Notes: generated by a model not told the origin, from the letters alone. DNA of 64,000 nucleotides from Neoalteromonas arenosi (GCF_030362855.1 NZ_JAUCBP010000007.1:186001-250000); one strand, 5' to 3'. Shown: positions 16,944 to 25,915, counted from the stretch's first letter. A program made the numbers and translations.

Positions 16944-17625
16944 AGAAAAAAAAACCAAACGTATATTTATCAGTTACAGGCGAGCCGATACGGGATCGGT
17001 AGCCGGTCGGATTAAGGATGCTATTGAGCGTTATCTTCCCAACGTAAATGTCTTCATGGATGTTGAAACGCTTAAAGAGGGGAAGCGGTTCAAACAGCAA
17101 ATCATAAAATCCATCGATGAGTCAGATTACGTCTTTGTGCTTATTGGCCCTAAATGGTTGGGAGAAGCAGATAAAGAAAATCGTTTACTGAGTGACGATG
17201 ATTTTGTTCGTCTAGAGGTGGCTCAAGCTCTTCGCGCTAACAAACGCGTTTATCCAATCCTTATTAACGACGCCAAAATGCCTAGCACTCAAGAGTTTCC
17301 TGATGATGCACTTGCGATCAGTCAAATACATGCGCTAGAAATACGTCATTCTCGGTTCAATGATGACTTAAAACATTGCTTAAAAAGTATCTTTGGCCTC
17401 AATGACAGCCACTTTAGCAAATCAGGTCTTGGGGATAAAATTAAGGCTATAGGTGCGGGGCTATTGAGCGCCATTGGGTTCTTTGTTTTTCTAGATTTTG
17501 TTATTGGATTATCAATCGGGGGGGCGTTAGGTAAATTCTTCGGCAGCCCAATGCTCAGTGGGGCACTTTTTCTATTGGCATTTTTTGTTTTTTCTAACCT
17601 ATTTTGGCAACGATGGGTCAGATAG
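16933..17625 (+). CDS. TIR-domain protein with two C-terminal membrane helices
   Basis: The 230-residue product is a canonical bacterial TIR domain at residues 8-125: RIFISYRRAD, NVFMDVETLKEG, YVFVLIGPKWL, DDFVRLEVAQAL with Glu95 as the likely catalytic glutamate, and RVYPILIN. Two membrane helices follow at about 173-195 and 205-225. TIR domains with this glutamate hydrolyse or cyclise NAD. Unlike the TIR-TPR protein at 10770, there is no repeat domain. The sensor may instead be the coupled lipoprotein encoded immediately upstream (11-nt overlap). A membrane-tethered TIR with a lipoprotein partner is the kind of pair seen in defence or envelope-stress modules; that role is inference. Confidence 0.88.
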   Translation: MLNKEKKTKRIFISYRRADTGSVAGRIKDAIERYLPNVNVFMDVETLKEGKRFKQQIIKSIDESDYVFVLIGPKWLGEADKENRLLSDDDFVRLEVAQALRANKRVYPILINDAKMPSTQEFPDDALAISQIHALEIRHSRFNDDLKHCLKSIFGLNDSHFSKSGLGDKIKAIGAGLLSAIGFFVFLDFVIGLSIGGALGKFFGSPMLSGALFLLAFFVFSNLFWQRWVR

Positions 17626-17652
17626 CGTCCCTGCGTCACGGTTTTTTGTGAT

Positions 17653-17964
17653 CTAACTTATTTTCTGTTTAACACTTTCTATGTCGATCCATTTAGGAGA
17701 GGTCGCTCTGTAGTATGAGCCGTTATACAGGTATGGCAACGACTTTAGATAGTCTTCCGGTCTCTCACTCGGAACGATCTCTGCGTGTACTTCATGGTGA
17801 GGTGAATAAATCGGACGGTTGAACTGTTCTTCTAAAGCGTCGGTTAATGCATGGTCACCGACGGGTAGATTTATTAACTTACCGTCGGCTATATAGATAT
17901 AGTTACAGATTACCTGACCGTCCTCTGTGGTAAATAGCATTGTTGACGCATAAATTTGTGTCAT
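17653..17964 (-). CDS. Hypothetical protein, 103 residues
   Basis: The family is not recognised. The start at 17964 is chosen because AGAGAG sits 7 nt upstream; the open frame extends back to 18018. The product has no signal peptide or membrane span. It begins MTQIYASTMLFTTEDGQ and contains a conserved-looking PHHEVHAEIVPSERPEDYLKSLPYL stretch. It is convergent with the TIR gene (27 nt apart) and lies downstream of the aspartic protease gene on the same strand, 113 nt away. No function is proposed. Confidence 0.55.
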   Translation of the reverse strand: MTQIYASTMLFTTEDGQVICNYIYIADGKLINLPVGDHALTDALEEQFNRPIYSPHHEVHAEIVPSERPEDYLKSLPYLYNGSYYRATSPKWIDIESVKQKIS

Positions 17965-18077
17965 GAATATCTCTCTTTGTGCCAGTGCCTGAAGGTATAT
18001 TATCATTAAACATGGCACTTCCAGTTATACTAATCGACATTAAGCTCCAATCAATGATTGATTTAACTAGTAGCCTT

Positions 18078-19319
18078 TCATTTGGACTTGAGCGAATACC
18101 CTGCAATTTCTTCAGTAATCACGTTAAAACAAAGCCCATCGCGGGAAATACACAATTTGTGTTGGCCTGCTATTGAGGCAATATCGTTGTATTCGCTAAG
18201 CGTTATAAGTGCTGCTGGCTTACCATCGATTTGCGTGACAATATCGCCGACCTGAATGTCAAAGTGGCTGGACGGCAGGTTAGGGAAGACGTAGCGTACG
18301 ACAAATTCACCACTGCGGATTTTGCGTAGCTCAAGACCGAGTAGGTTGTAGTCGGTGACGTAAGGTTCTTGCGGTACTAAATAAAACGCATCGTTAGTGT
18401 AATCAACAACCGTCTTAAACTGATTCATCAGCGCATTGCCCAAGATCCACCAATCATCTTCATCGTCACTGGGGATAAGGTTGACTTTTACATGCTCAAT
18501 GGCGATATCACCAAGTGTTAACTGCGGTAGGCTAACGCGATCGTGCTCGACTTTACCACTTAAACCAAAGTCAGCGGCGCGCACGCGGGTACCGGTAATG
18601 GCAATATCATTGGCCTCAGGATAAGCGGTGCTTAACTTAACATAATGGCGGCTGCCGGTATCGATAATAAATGATTCAGTCACGGTAACATCGTCGTTAA
18701 ACGCGAGTGTGCCAGTAACCGATACTTTGCTCATAAAGCTGCTCATCTCAAGCATTTGTGCATTTTCCTCGGGCTGGTAAGCATCTGCAGAGAGATAAAT
18801 GGTATTGGCGTTGGCATCAAACTCCCAAGCGAAGTGACGCATCATATCGTGGCCAATTACGCCATCGTATATCGCTTCATCCTCGCGTAAATAATAGTTG
18901 GTTTGAGAAACTGGGATCATCGCCGCTTTCATCCCGTCAAAGGCAACACCGCCTAAGTCAATGCGCTGGATTTCAGTTTGATAAGCCTGACTTTTACCGT
19001 CCTGGCCCCAACCACTCAATGCCAAGTCAAAGCCGCGCGGTAAGTCCAAACGTTGTACCTTAGGAGTATCCATTAAAATCAAAAAACGAGCGCCAGTATC
19101 TAATAAGAACAACAGTCTTTCGCCGTTAACAGTTGCGTACACATAAGGCTTTTCACCGGCATAAAGCGCTTCTAGTGCGACGCGTGATTGTCCGCTGAAC
19201 TGCGGCTGAACATTTGAGTTTATTTGCATCATGCGCATTGAATTAACAACATTACAGCCACTTAAGCTGCTGCAAAGTAGCGCAAAAACAATCAATAAAA
19301 ACAGTTTGGATTTAAACAT
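18078..19319 (-). CDS. Lipoprotein with duplicated retropepsin-like aspartic protease fold and C-terminal PDZ
   Basis: Using the ATG at 19319 (AAGGGA 8 nt upstream), the product has a lipoprotein signal ending in SSLSGC. Two aspartic-protease active-site motifs follow: FLLDTGARFL in the first half and FIIDTGSRHYV in the second. A PDZ-like segment lies near the C-terminus (FDIQVGDIVTQIDGKPA). Two DTG motifs in one chain mean that a complete clan AA active site could form within a monomer. A substrate cannot be told. A TTTCAC-N5-CTTCAC site with a -10 at 11 nt lies upstream (19378-19394), the same arrangement as at the ABC and DJ-1 genes, so it probably belongs to the regulon of the two-component system at 23933. 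Confidence 0.82.
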   Translation of the reverse strand: MFKSKLFLLIVFALLCSSLSGCNVVNSMRMMQINSNVQPQFSGQSRVALEALYAGEKPYVYATVNGERLLFLLDTGARFLILMDTPKVQRLDLPRGFDLALSGWGQDGKSQAYQTEIQRIDLGGVAFDGMKAAMIPVSQTNYYLREDEAIYDGVIGHDMMRHFAWEFDANANTIYLSADAYQPEENAQMLEMSSFMSKVSVTGTLAFNDDVTVTESFIIDTGSRHYVKLSTAYPEANDIAITGTRVRAADFGLSGKVEHDRVSLPQLTLGDIAIEHVKVNLIPSDDEDDWWILGNALMNQFKTVVDYTNDAFYLVPQEPYVTDYNLLGLELRKIRSGEFVVRYVFPNLPSSHFDIQVGDIVTQIDGKPAALITLSEYNDIASIAGQHKLCISRDGLCFNVITEEIAGYSLKSK

Positions 19320-19360
19320 AGGCGATCCCTTTGAAACGTCTGAATTCTTTACTTGTCGGA

Positions 19361-19394
19361 ATGCTAAATGAAAAGCTGTGAAGCAAATGTGAAA
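19361..19394 (-). promoter_or_regulatory. Regulon box A: TTTCAC-N5-CTTCAC plus -10, for the aspartic protease gene
   Basis: On the minus strand TTTCAC (19394-19389), five bases and CTTCAC (19383-19378) are followed after 11 nt by TAGCAT (19366-19361), a plausible -10. The 11-bp period is that of OmpR-family direct-repeat sites. The same repeat and spacing occurs at three other promoters of this locus. Confidence 0.6.
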
Positions 19395-19409
19395 TGAACG
19401 AGTGTTGGC

Positions 19410-19443
19410 TTTCACATCTATTTCACTTGCTTCGTCTTAGTCT
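19410..19443 (+). promoter_or_regulatory. Regulon box B: TTTCAC-N5-TTTCAC plus -10, for the ABC transporter
   Basis: TTTCAC (19410-19415), ATCTA and TTTCAC (19421-19426) are followed after 11 nt by TAGTCT (19438-19443), and the ABC ATPase start codon is 31 nt further on. The repeat takes the place of a -35 element, as expected for an activator-dependent promoter. Only 15 bp separate it from the divergent box A. Confidence 0.65.
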
Positions 19444-19473
19444 TGTTGCCACGCTAGAAAAGGAGCAAGATTT

Positions 19474-20196
19474 ATGTCATCGCACAGCCATTCACTGATC
19501 GAATTACACCAGGTCGGTCAATCATTTGTTACCCATCAACACAGCGTGAGTTTATTTGCGGACTTAACTTTTTCGATTGAGCAAGGTCACTCTTATGCGA
19601 TTACCGGGCCCTCTGGCTCAGGTAAATCGAGTTTATTGATGCTTGCTTCAGGTCTAGAACAACCAACTGCTGGTGAAGTTGTGTACAGCAATCAAGGGCA
19701 CATTCAACCAATTAGCCACATTCGTTCTGAGATTGGTTTTATCTTTCAGCAGTTTCACTTACTCCCTGAGTTCGATGCGTTAAATAATGTGGCGTTGCCA
19801 CTTAAGTTACGCGGTCATAAACAGGCGTTGGCAATTGCCAAGGAGTGGCTCGACAAAGTTGGATTGGGTCACCGGCTTAAGCACAAACCCGCCGAGCTAA
19901 GTGGCGGTGAACAGCAGCGCGTAGCGATTGCCAGAGCGTTGGTTTTTAATCCTAAATTTATTTTTGCCGACGAGCCAACAGGCAACTTAGATGCTAATAG
20001 TGCCGGTGAAATTGCTGATCTATTGTTTGAATGCTGTCGCGACAAAGGTGCTGGCTTGGTGCTGGTAACTCATAGTGACTCGTTAGCCCAACAAACCCAA
20101 CACCAGTTGCGTTTCAATGCGGGAAAATGTGAGAGGGTGAGTGCACAGCAAAGAGCAGAGCACACTGTTGAGCGCGGGAGTAAGCGTTATGCATAA
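19474..20196 (+). CDS. ABC transporter ATP-binding protein (LolD/MacB/YbbA type)
   Basis: The 240-residue ATPase has Walker A GPSGSGKS (about 44-51), a Q-loop in FIFQQFHLLPEFDA, the signature LSGGEQQRVAIARAL and Walker B FIFADEPTGNLD. The FQQFxLLPxxxAxxNV pattern and small size place it in the LolD/MacB/YbbA group that powers FtsX-like permeases working on envelope substrates. AAGGAGC lies upstream of the ATG. Its stop overlaps the permease start by 8 nt, so the two are co-translated. Expression is probably activated through box B. Confidence 0.92.
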   Translation: MSSHSHSLIELHQVGQSFVTHQHSVSLFADLTFSIEQGHSYAITGPSGSGKSSLLMLASGLEQPTAGEVVYSNQGHIQPISHIRSEIGFIFQQFHLLPEFDALNNVALPLKLRGHKQALAIAKEWLDKVGLGHRLKHKPAELSGGEQQRVAIARALVFNPKFIFADEPTGNLDANSAGEIADLLFECCRDKGAGLVLVTHSDSLAQQTQHQLRFNAGKCERVSAQQRAEHTVERGSKRYA

Positions 20197-22687
20197 ACCT
20201 ATTTTACCCTTGGCTTGGCGGCTGTTTTTAGAAGATGGCCGTACCGTAAATCAACGCGTATTGCAGGCCACTCAAACTATATTGATGGTATTCATTGTTA
20301 CGCTCACATTAACCAGTCAATCAGTACAACAGCAACTTGAGCACAATATGGCGAATCTGTTGGGCGCTGATGCTGTGGTAACTCACACCGGTGCATTAAG
20401 TGCAGATGAGTTTGCTTATTTGCAACAAACCAGTAGTGCAGTGATTTATACTCAGAGTTTAAAAACAACCTTAACCCATGCTGACAAATGGCAGCGAGTA
20501 TCTCTTAAAGCTGTCGATGAAAATTACCCGTTGCAAGGACAGGTACAAGTTTCTAATAGTCAAAGTGAGGCCTCTTATAGCGCTGAATTTGCGCCAGCCC
20601 CCGGTGAAATTTGGCTAGATCCTCGCCTATCGTCAGGGCTTGCAATTGCCGTTGGTGATATCCTGACAATTACTGATACTCCGCTAACCGTGACCCACAT
20701 TTTGCATCACGAGCCCGACCGCCTAATGGAAGGGCATAACGTGGATATGCGCGCATTGGTAAATCGTCAAGACTTTACTCAGTTGGGATTTGCCGACGAT
20801 ACTATTGATTACCGTTATTTGCTGAATGCCGATAAAGCGCAAATTGATCAGCTGTTCACCTGGCAGCAACAGCAATTGCCTAGCGCGGAGTTCCGTCATC
20901 GCCAAGGCTCGCATCCGCTGGCGCTTTTTTGGCAGCGCACGGAAAACTTTATCGGTTTGGCATCAGTGATATTACTGTTTATGGCGGCCATTGCGATTTA
21001 CCAAGTCTCGCGTATTCAAATTCGCAAAGAACAGCACTTTAGTGCGGTTTGTATGAGCGTTGGTGCGTCGCGTTTTGAAGGTCTCAAAGTGTCTATTTAT
21101 AAGTGGTTGATGCATATTGCGTCGTTGTTGCCGATAGTCTTGGTGATTGCTACTTTATGCCATTTTGCGATTGTGGATTGGTTATCGGCGACGCTGAGTA
21201 ATCTTACTTGGCAGCCTAATTTTGCAACGGCTGGGCTGGCCTTTGGCGCTTGTGCACTATTGTTGGCGGTATTTCAGTTGCCGGTTTGGTTGTCGCTCAA
21301 GCAAGCGTCGGTTAGGCAGTTAGTGTTTAACTTACCGCATCCACAGCGTGCTATTGTGTCGCTAGGCAGTGCTATTGTCGTTTTAATGGTAGTCACGGCA
21401 ATATATTCCGACAATGGCTTGTTAACAACCATGGTGTTGGGTTCAATGGCGGCGTGTGTAGCATTGATTGCGCTGGTGAGTTGGCTGAGTTTAACTCTAG
21501 GTGAAAAGCTAACTCAGCGATACTCAGGTTTATTTTCTTTTGCGACCTTCATGATGCGTCAGCGCATAGTGAGTAAGTCTACGCAAATTATGGGCGTTGG
21601 CTTATGTGCATTTTTGCTGCTTTTTACGCTGATGCTGCTGCGTGACTTGGGCAATACCATGCACAAATATCAGCGTCAGTACGATGGCAATTTATTTGTT
21701 TCACAAGCCGACAGCACGCAAATGCAGGCCGTTGAGTCATGGGTCTTGAAGCAAGACGGCGAAATGCGCCAGCAAAAACCATTTATGTACGCCAAACTCA
21801 TACGCGTAAATCAGCAATCGTTAGATGAATTTGCAACTCGCCCGAGTGAAAGTTTAGCCACGTTCAAGCGTTCAATTAGATTGCATTGGACCGATGTGGT
21901 GCCGAGTAATAATCGCGTGATCAACGGGCAGTGGTGGGGCATAGCTCCCCAAGAAACGCAAAGGTCACAGAACTGGCAACAGATTTCGGTTGAGCAAGAG
22001 GTGATGACCGACATAGGCTTAACGATTGGCGATCAGTTGACCTTTATGGTGGGCGAGCAAGCGGTTAATTTTACAATTGTTGCTAGCCACGCCTACAAGT
22101 CAGGCGCAGGCTCAATTACCTTCTGGGTGCAAATGCCCACAGCGGCTATCGAGTATCTGCGTGCGCCGCATTACTATATGGCCAGTATTGAAACCAATGA
22201 AGACAGCTTTTCTACGTTGGGACATTTGTGGCAGCAACATCCGACGTTACGAATGGTGTCTATGCGTGAAATGATGGCGCGTTTTGACAATACCTTGACC
22301 TTGGTTACGCAGATTATTAGCGGCTTTGCAATGATGATCATTTGTTTGGCGAGTATTGTAATTGTGTCGTCGGTATTGGCTTATGAGCGCCAAGAGCGCA
22401 AGAAGAATAGTGTGATCATGAGCTTTGGTTTACCCAAACGCACCTGTTTACACATTAACCTCATTGAGTGGGCGCTTACCGGAGGGATCGCCGCCTCTGG
22501 TGCTATGTTTGGTACCTGGTTGGCGGGGGTACTGATTTATCAATCACAGTTTTCGCTCCCTTACGCACCTGACTTTATTTGGTTAGCGGGGACGCTGTTA
22601 GTGATCATGGTGATAGTAATAGCCATTGGCCATTTGGCCAGTCGCAACAGCTTGAGCAGTTCGGTCCGCGAATTATTGGCAGAGTAG
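20189..22687 (+). CDS. FtsX-like ABC permease (YbbP-like, 832 residues)
   Basis: The start at 20189 overlaps the ATPase stop (ATGCATAA); a frame extension to 20141 is less likely. The product has a first membrane helix at about 25-45, a large periplasmic domain (VSLKAVDENYPLQGQVQV, GEIWLDPRLSSGLAIAVGDILTI), and several helices in the middle. A second periplasmic domain and three C-terminal helices follow. This double FtsX layout of about 800 residues resembles YbbP, whose physiological substrate is not firmly established. It probably extracts or moves a lipophilic or lipoprotein substrate. Confidence 0.88.
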   Translation: MHKPILPLAWRLFLEDGRTVNQRVLQATQTILMVFIVTLTLTSQSVQQQLEHNMANLLGADAVVTHTGALSADEFAYLQQTSSAVIYTQSLKTTLTHADKWQRVSLKAVDENYPLQGQVQVSNSQSEASYSAEFAPAPGEIWLDPRLSSGLAIAVGDILTITDTPLTVTHILHHEPDRLMEGHNVDMRALVNRQDFTQLGFADDTIDYRYLLNADKAQIDQLFTWQQQQLPSAEFRHRQGSHPLALFWQRTENFIGLASVILLFMAAIAIYQVSRIQIRKEQHFSAVCMSVGASRFEGLKVSIYKWLMHIASLLPIVLVIATLCHFAIVDWLSATLSNLTWQPNFATAGLAFGACALLLAVFQLPVWLSLKQASVRQLVFNLPHPQRAIVSLGSAIVVLMVVTAIYSDNGLLTTMVLGSMAACVALIALVSWLSLTLGEKLTQRYSGLFSFATFMMRQRIVSKSTQIMGVGLCAFLLLFTLMLLRDLGNTMHKYQRQYDGNLFVSQADSTQMQAVESWVLKQDGEMRQQKPFMYAKLIRVNQQSLDEFATRPSESLATFKRSIRLHWTDVVPSNNRVINGQWWGIAPQETQRSQNWQQISVEQEVMTDIGLTIGDQLTFMVGEQAVNFTIVASHAYKSGAGSITFWVQMPTAAIEYLRAPHYYMASIETNEDSFSTLGHLWQQHPTLRMVSMREMMARFDNTLTLVTQIISGFAMMIICLASIVIVSSVLAYERQERKKNSVIMSFGLPKRTCLHINLIEWALTGGIAASGAMFGTWLAGVLIYQSQFSLPYAPDFIWLAGTLLVIMVIVIAIGHLASRNSLSSSVRELLAE

Positions 22688-22694
22688 AAGCCCA

Positions 22695-22728
22695 TTTCAC
22701 ATTCGTTTCACGCACCGTCGCATAGAGT
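22695..22728 (+). promoter_or_regulatory. Regulon box C: TTTCAC-N5-TTTCAC plus -10, for DJ-1 and the two-component genes
   Basis: TTTCAC (22695-22700), ATTCG and TTTCAC (22706-22711) are followed after 11 nt by TAGAGT (22723-22728). The DJ-1 gene starts at 22757. The two-component genes follow on the same strand with short gaps, so this would be an autoregulatory promoter. Confidence 0.65.
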
Positions 22729-22756
22729 AAACCTGTACTAACAAAGGAGATACTTT

Positions 22757-23887
22757 ATGCGACATTTCATTACCCGAGTGTTGGCGCTTGTTACGCTACT
22801 CAGTGCCAGTTTTACTCAAGTTTATGCTACAACCAATACACAACAAGACACTACTGTGCTTATGGTGGTGAGTGGTTATGGGCAATCACAAGGCGAGGAG
22901 CAACCCGGCTATGAATTTGATGAATTTGCCAAAGCTTATTTAGTCTTTAAAGCGCATAACCTAGCCGTAGATGTAGCCAGTCCCCATGGTGGCGCGGTAG
23001 AAGCTGATCAATACGATCCGAACAAGGCGTTTAACGCCCAAGTGCTGGCAGATAGCGCGATTATGACCAAGCTGAACAACACGCTTGCGATTAGCTCGCT
23101 AGATGCCAACGACTATGACGCAGTATTCGTAGTTGGCGGCAAAGGCGCAATGTTTGATTTACCAAAAGATACTGCCTTGCAGCAAATCATCGCTGACGTG
23201 TATGAACAGCAAGGAGTTATTGCTGCTGTATGCCATGGCCCCGCTGCATTGGTGGATGTTGAGCTTTCTAATGGCGAATATTTGGTTGCCGGTAAACGCA
23301 TTAATGGTTTCACCAACGATGAAGAGCAATTGTTTGGCAAGAAGTGGTTGCCACACTTTGAGTTTTTGCTGGAAGATAAACTGACCGAGCGCGGTGGTGT
23401 GTTCCAGTCGTCTGATATTATGCTCGAACATGTAGCCGTTGATGATCGCTTAGTGACAGGCCAAAACCCCTCATCCACTGTAGGTGTGGCTACAGCAATG
23501 CTTGAAGCTATGGGGATTGCTGTGCAACCTGTGGAACGCTTTAGTGACGATTTGACCCTAGCACAGGTCGCAGAGTTTTTGAGCGGTGATGAAAAGGCGC
23601 TGGAGCAACTGAGCACAGATCCAGAGCGTTATCATTTGGCATTGGCCGGCATGTATGGATTTTATTACCTCAAGCAAGCTGAGGATGAAAAACAGCAACA
23701 ACAAGCGCTGGCATTGATGTTGGTGGCACAAGAGGCTATTAATAACCCTAACCTTGATATTCAGATTGCTAAAACTCAGCAGCTATTGGGTGATACCATT
23801 GCGAGCCAGAAGACTGCTGAAAAAATTCTGGCCCAACATCCAGATTTTGAACCCGCTCAGCAATTGTTGGCGAGCCTGAAACAGTAA
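22757..23887 (+). CDS. Exported DJ-1/PfpI family protein with C-terminal TPR-like extension
   Basis: A signal peptide (residues 1-24, ending VYA) precedes a DJ-1/PfpI/Hsp31-type domain: VLMVVSGYG, ASPHGG, VFVVGGKGAMFDLP and the nucleophile elbow AVCHGPAAL with Cys159 and His160. Hsp31-like relatives act on glyoxals or damaged proteins, and most are cytoplasmic, so export is unusual. About 100 further residues are helical and TPR-like (QALALMLVAQEAI, then SQKTAEKILAQHPDFEPAQQLLASL). AAGGAG precedes the ATG. It is the first gene of a run with the response regulator and kinase and has box C upstream. A role in sensing or repairing envelope damage is inferred. Confidence 0.87.
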   Translation: MRHFITRVLALVTLLSASFTQVYATTNTQQDTTVLMVVSGYGQSQGEEQPGYEFDEFAKAYLVFKAHNLAVDVASPHGGAVEADQYDPNKAFNAQVLADSAIMTKLNNTLAISSLDANDYDAVFVVGGKGAMFDLPKDTALQQIIADVYEQQGVIAAVCHGPAALVDVELSNGEYLVAGKRINGFTNDEEQLFGKKWLPHFEFLLEDKLTERGGVFQSSDIMLEHVAVDDRLVTGQNPSSTVGVATAMLEAMGIAVQPVERFSDDLTLAQVAEFLSGDEKALEQLSTDPERYHLALAGMYGFYYLKQAEDEKQQQQALALMLVAQEAINNPNLDIQIAKTQQLLGDTIASQKTAEKILAQHPDFEPAQQLLASLKQ

Positions 23888-23932
23888 GTTTAATCGGTAA
23901 GTCAGGATAGAAGCCTTAGATAGGATTGCAGG

Positions 23933-24628
23933 ATGACAGAGTCAAACGGTTTACATGTACTTTTGGTCGAAGACGAGGTCAATATCGCCAAAAATATTGC
24001 CGAATACATGGAGCATAAAGGTCACATTTTTGATTTCGCTATGCGCGGTGATCAAGGCTTAGACTTAGCGCTAGAGAGCTACTACGACTTAGTCATCCTC
24101 GATTTAAATCTGCCCGCCATGGACGGTATAGAAGTCTGCTGTGCCTTGCGCGAGAAAGCAGACCGACATATTCCAATCTTGATGCTAACTGCACGCGACA
24201 GTATTGATGACAAAGTCACCGGTTTTAAGGTTGGCGCGGACGACTATTTAACTAAGCCGTTCTCTCTGCAAGAGCTTGAAGTGCGTTGTTTAGCCTTATC
24301 GCGACGTCACCGGTTGCAAACCAGTGACCAGTTAACCTTGGGGCCTTTAGTGATCGATCGTAAGCGCAAGTCTGCTAGTCGCGATGGCACTGCGCTGGCT
24401 GTCAGCAGTATGGGCTTTAAAATCTTAACGATACTGGCCGAAGCTTATCCGCAAGTGGTTAGCCGTTCAGAGCTTACGCAAAAATTATGGGGTGATGAAC
24501 CAACTGAATCTGACGCATTGCGCTCGCACGTGTATCAACTGCGAGCGGTGATTGATAAGCCGTTTGCTAAGCCTTTAATTAAGACCGTATTTGGCGCTGG
24601 CTTTACCCTCGCCATTGATGAAAACTGA
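23933..24628 (+). CDS. OmpR-family response regulator
   Basis: The 231-residue product has a receiver domain with phosphorylation site Asp57 in LVILDLNLPAMDG, an acidic pair in LVEDEVN and the conserved Lys in DDYLTKPFS. A winged-helix output domain follows (about 130-228; VSRSELTQKLWGDEPTESDALRSHVYQLR). Proteins of this class bind direct repeats of about 6 bp with an 11-bp period, exactly the form of boxes A-D in this locus. It lies 45 nt after the DJ-1 gene and 18 nt before the kinase. Confidence 0.95.
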   Translation: MTESNGLHVLLVEDEVNIAKNIAEYMEHKGHIFDFAMRGDQGLDLALESYYDLVILDLNLPAMDGIEVCCALREKADRHIPILMLTARDSIDDKVTGFKVGADDYLTKPFSLQELEVRCLALSRRHRLQTSDQLTLGPLVIDRKRKSASRDGTALAVSSMGFKILTILAEAYPQVVSRSELTQKLWGDEPTESDALRSHVYQLRAVIDKPFAKPLIKTVFGAGFTLAIDEN

Positions 24629-24646
24629 TCAACAGGCATTGATACT

Positions 24647-25915
24647 ATGACCCGAGCAGTACCTAAGTTTCACAGTTTAAGCCGCCGGATTATTTGGCGG
24701 TTTTGCTTGTTTACCCTCATTATTTCCGGCATTTACGGGCTGATTTCGCTGTCGCTGATGTACACCTTAGAAGATACCTTTATTGAGCGAGGGGTGGTTC
24801 AGGAAGCGGATTATTTGACGCAAGGATTTAGCGAGACGGGGCGTTGGCCAACACCGAGAAGCGCGAATATGCAGCTGGTTTTTGCGTTGGATGATTTACC
24901 TGATGACTTTCGCGCTATTGCGATTGAAGAGCCGCAACGCAAAGAATTTTTCGGTAACGAAGGTTTGCACTATCATCTGTATCGATTCAAGGAGCACCCC
25001 AACACCTTTTTAGTGGCTGAAGTCAGCGAGCAGCTACTAGTGCGGCCTATTCGCGGCGGTATTATCCAGTTTTTAGTGATCAGCGGTGTGATAGTTACCG
25101 TGATTGCTTGTTTAATCGCATGGCTTATTGGTCGACGTACCACACGACCATTACATCAATTGGCGAGCCTGGTTAATGGCGTAGCGTTAGATACTTTGCC
25201 GAAAGATTTTGCTAACGATTTTCCGAGGAATGAAGTCGGTATTTTAGCCCATGCGCTGGACCATACATTGGGGCGAATTGCCGCGGCGATGGAGCGTGAG
25301 CGCAGCTTCACTCGCGATGTAAGCCATGAGTTACGCACACCATTGGCGGTGATTAAAAATGCTGTTGAAGTCGCTCAACTCAGCGCCGGTAAAGATGAGA
25401 GCCAACCACTGCAGCGCATTTATCACGCCGCCGAACAAATGGAGCAAACGGTACAAACACTGCTCATGATTGCAAGGGAAGAGCATGGCGCACTAAATGC
25501 TCAGTCTATAGATTTATTACCGATTCTAGAGCGCACAGTTCTGGATAATCGCCTGTTGCTTGAAGACAAAGCCATAGACGTGGAGATTGACGATAGTTGC
25601 CAAGTTCAAGTGCTGGCTGAGCCCAACGTACTAAAAGTGATTTTAGATAACGTGATTGGCAATGCGTTTAAGTACACCCTTGAAGGGCAAGTATCGATTT
25701 CATTTAAAGACCAAGCATTACTCGTGAGCGACACGGGTCCGGGGATCCAGCCCGATATCTCAGCATCTGTGACTGAGCGCGGTGTTAAAGGTGAGCAAAG
25801 CACCGGTCTGGGCTTTGGTTTGTCGATCGTTAAGCGCTTGTGCGAACACCAAGGTTGGCAGTTAGAGGTGCAAAGCACCTCAGGCACACTGGTGAGTTTA
25901 CATTTTAGCAGTTAA
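24647..25915 (+). CDS. Sensor histidine kinase partner of the OmpR-type regulator
   Basis: The 422-residue kinase has a helix at about 18-40, a short periplasmic sensor of about 95 residues, a second helix at 140-162 and a HAMP-like linker (GRRTTRPLHQL to LDHTLGRI). The H-box FTRDVSHELRTPLAVIKN carries His227. An ATPase domain follows with the N-box VIGNAFKYTLEG, DTGPGIQ and GLGFGLSIVKRL. The sensor domain is small and matches no family I can name. It is cotranscribed with the regulator at 23933. Its end overlaps the convergent gene at 25905 by 11 nt. Confidence 0.95.
   Translation: MTRAVPKFHSLSRRIIWRFCLFTLIISGIYGLISLSLMYTLEDTFIERGVVQEADYLTQGFSETGRWPTPRSANMQLVFALDDLPDDFRAIAIEEPQRKEFFGNEGLHYHLYRFKEHPNTFLVAEVSEQLLVRPIRGGIIQFLVISGVIVTVIACLIAWLIGRRTTRPLHQLASLVNGVALDTLPKDFANDFPRNEVGILAHALDHTLGRIAAAMERERSFTRDVSHELRTPLAVIKNAVEVAQLSAGKDESQPLQRIYHAAEQMEQTVQTLLMIAREEHGALNAQSIDLLPILERTVLDNRLLLEDKAIDVEIDDSCQVQVLAEPNVLKVILDNVIGNAFKYTLEGQVSISFKDQALLVSDTGPGIQPDISASVTERGVKGEQSTGLGFGLSIVKRLCEHQGWQLEVQSTSGTLVSLHFSS

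Noticed and set aside
20141-20188. Upstream start for the ABC permease
   Set aside because: It would lie inside the ATPase gene; the ATGCATAA overlap start at 20189 is the usual coupling form.
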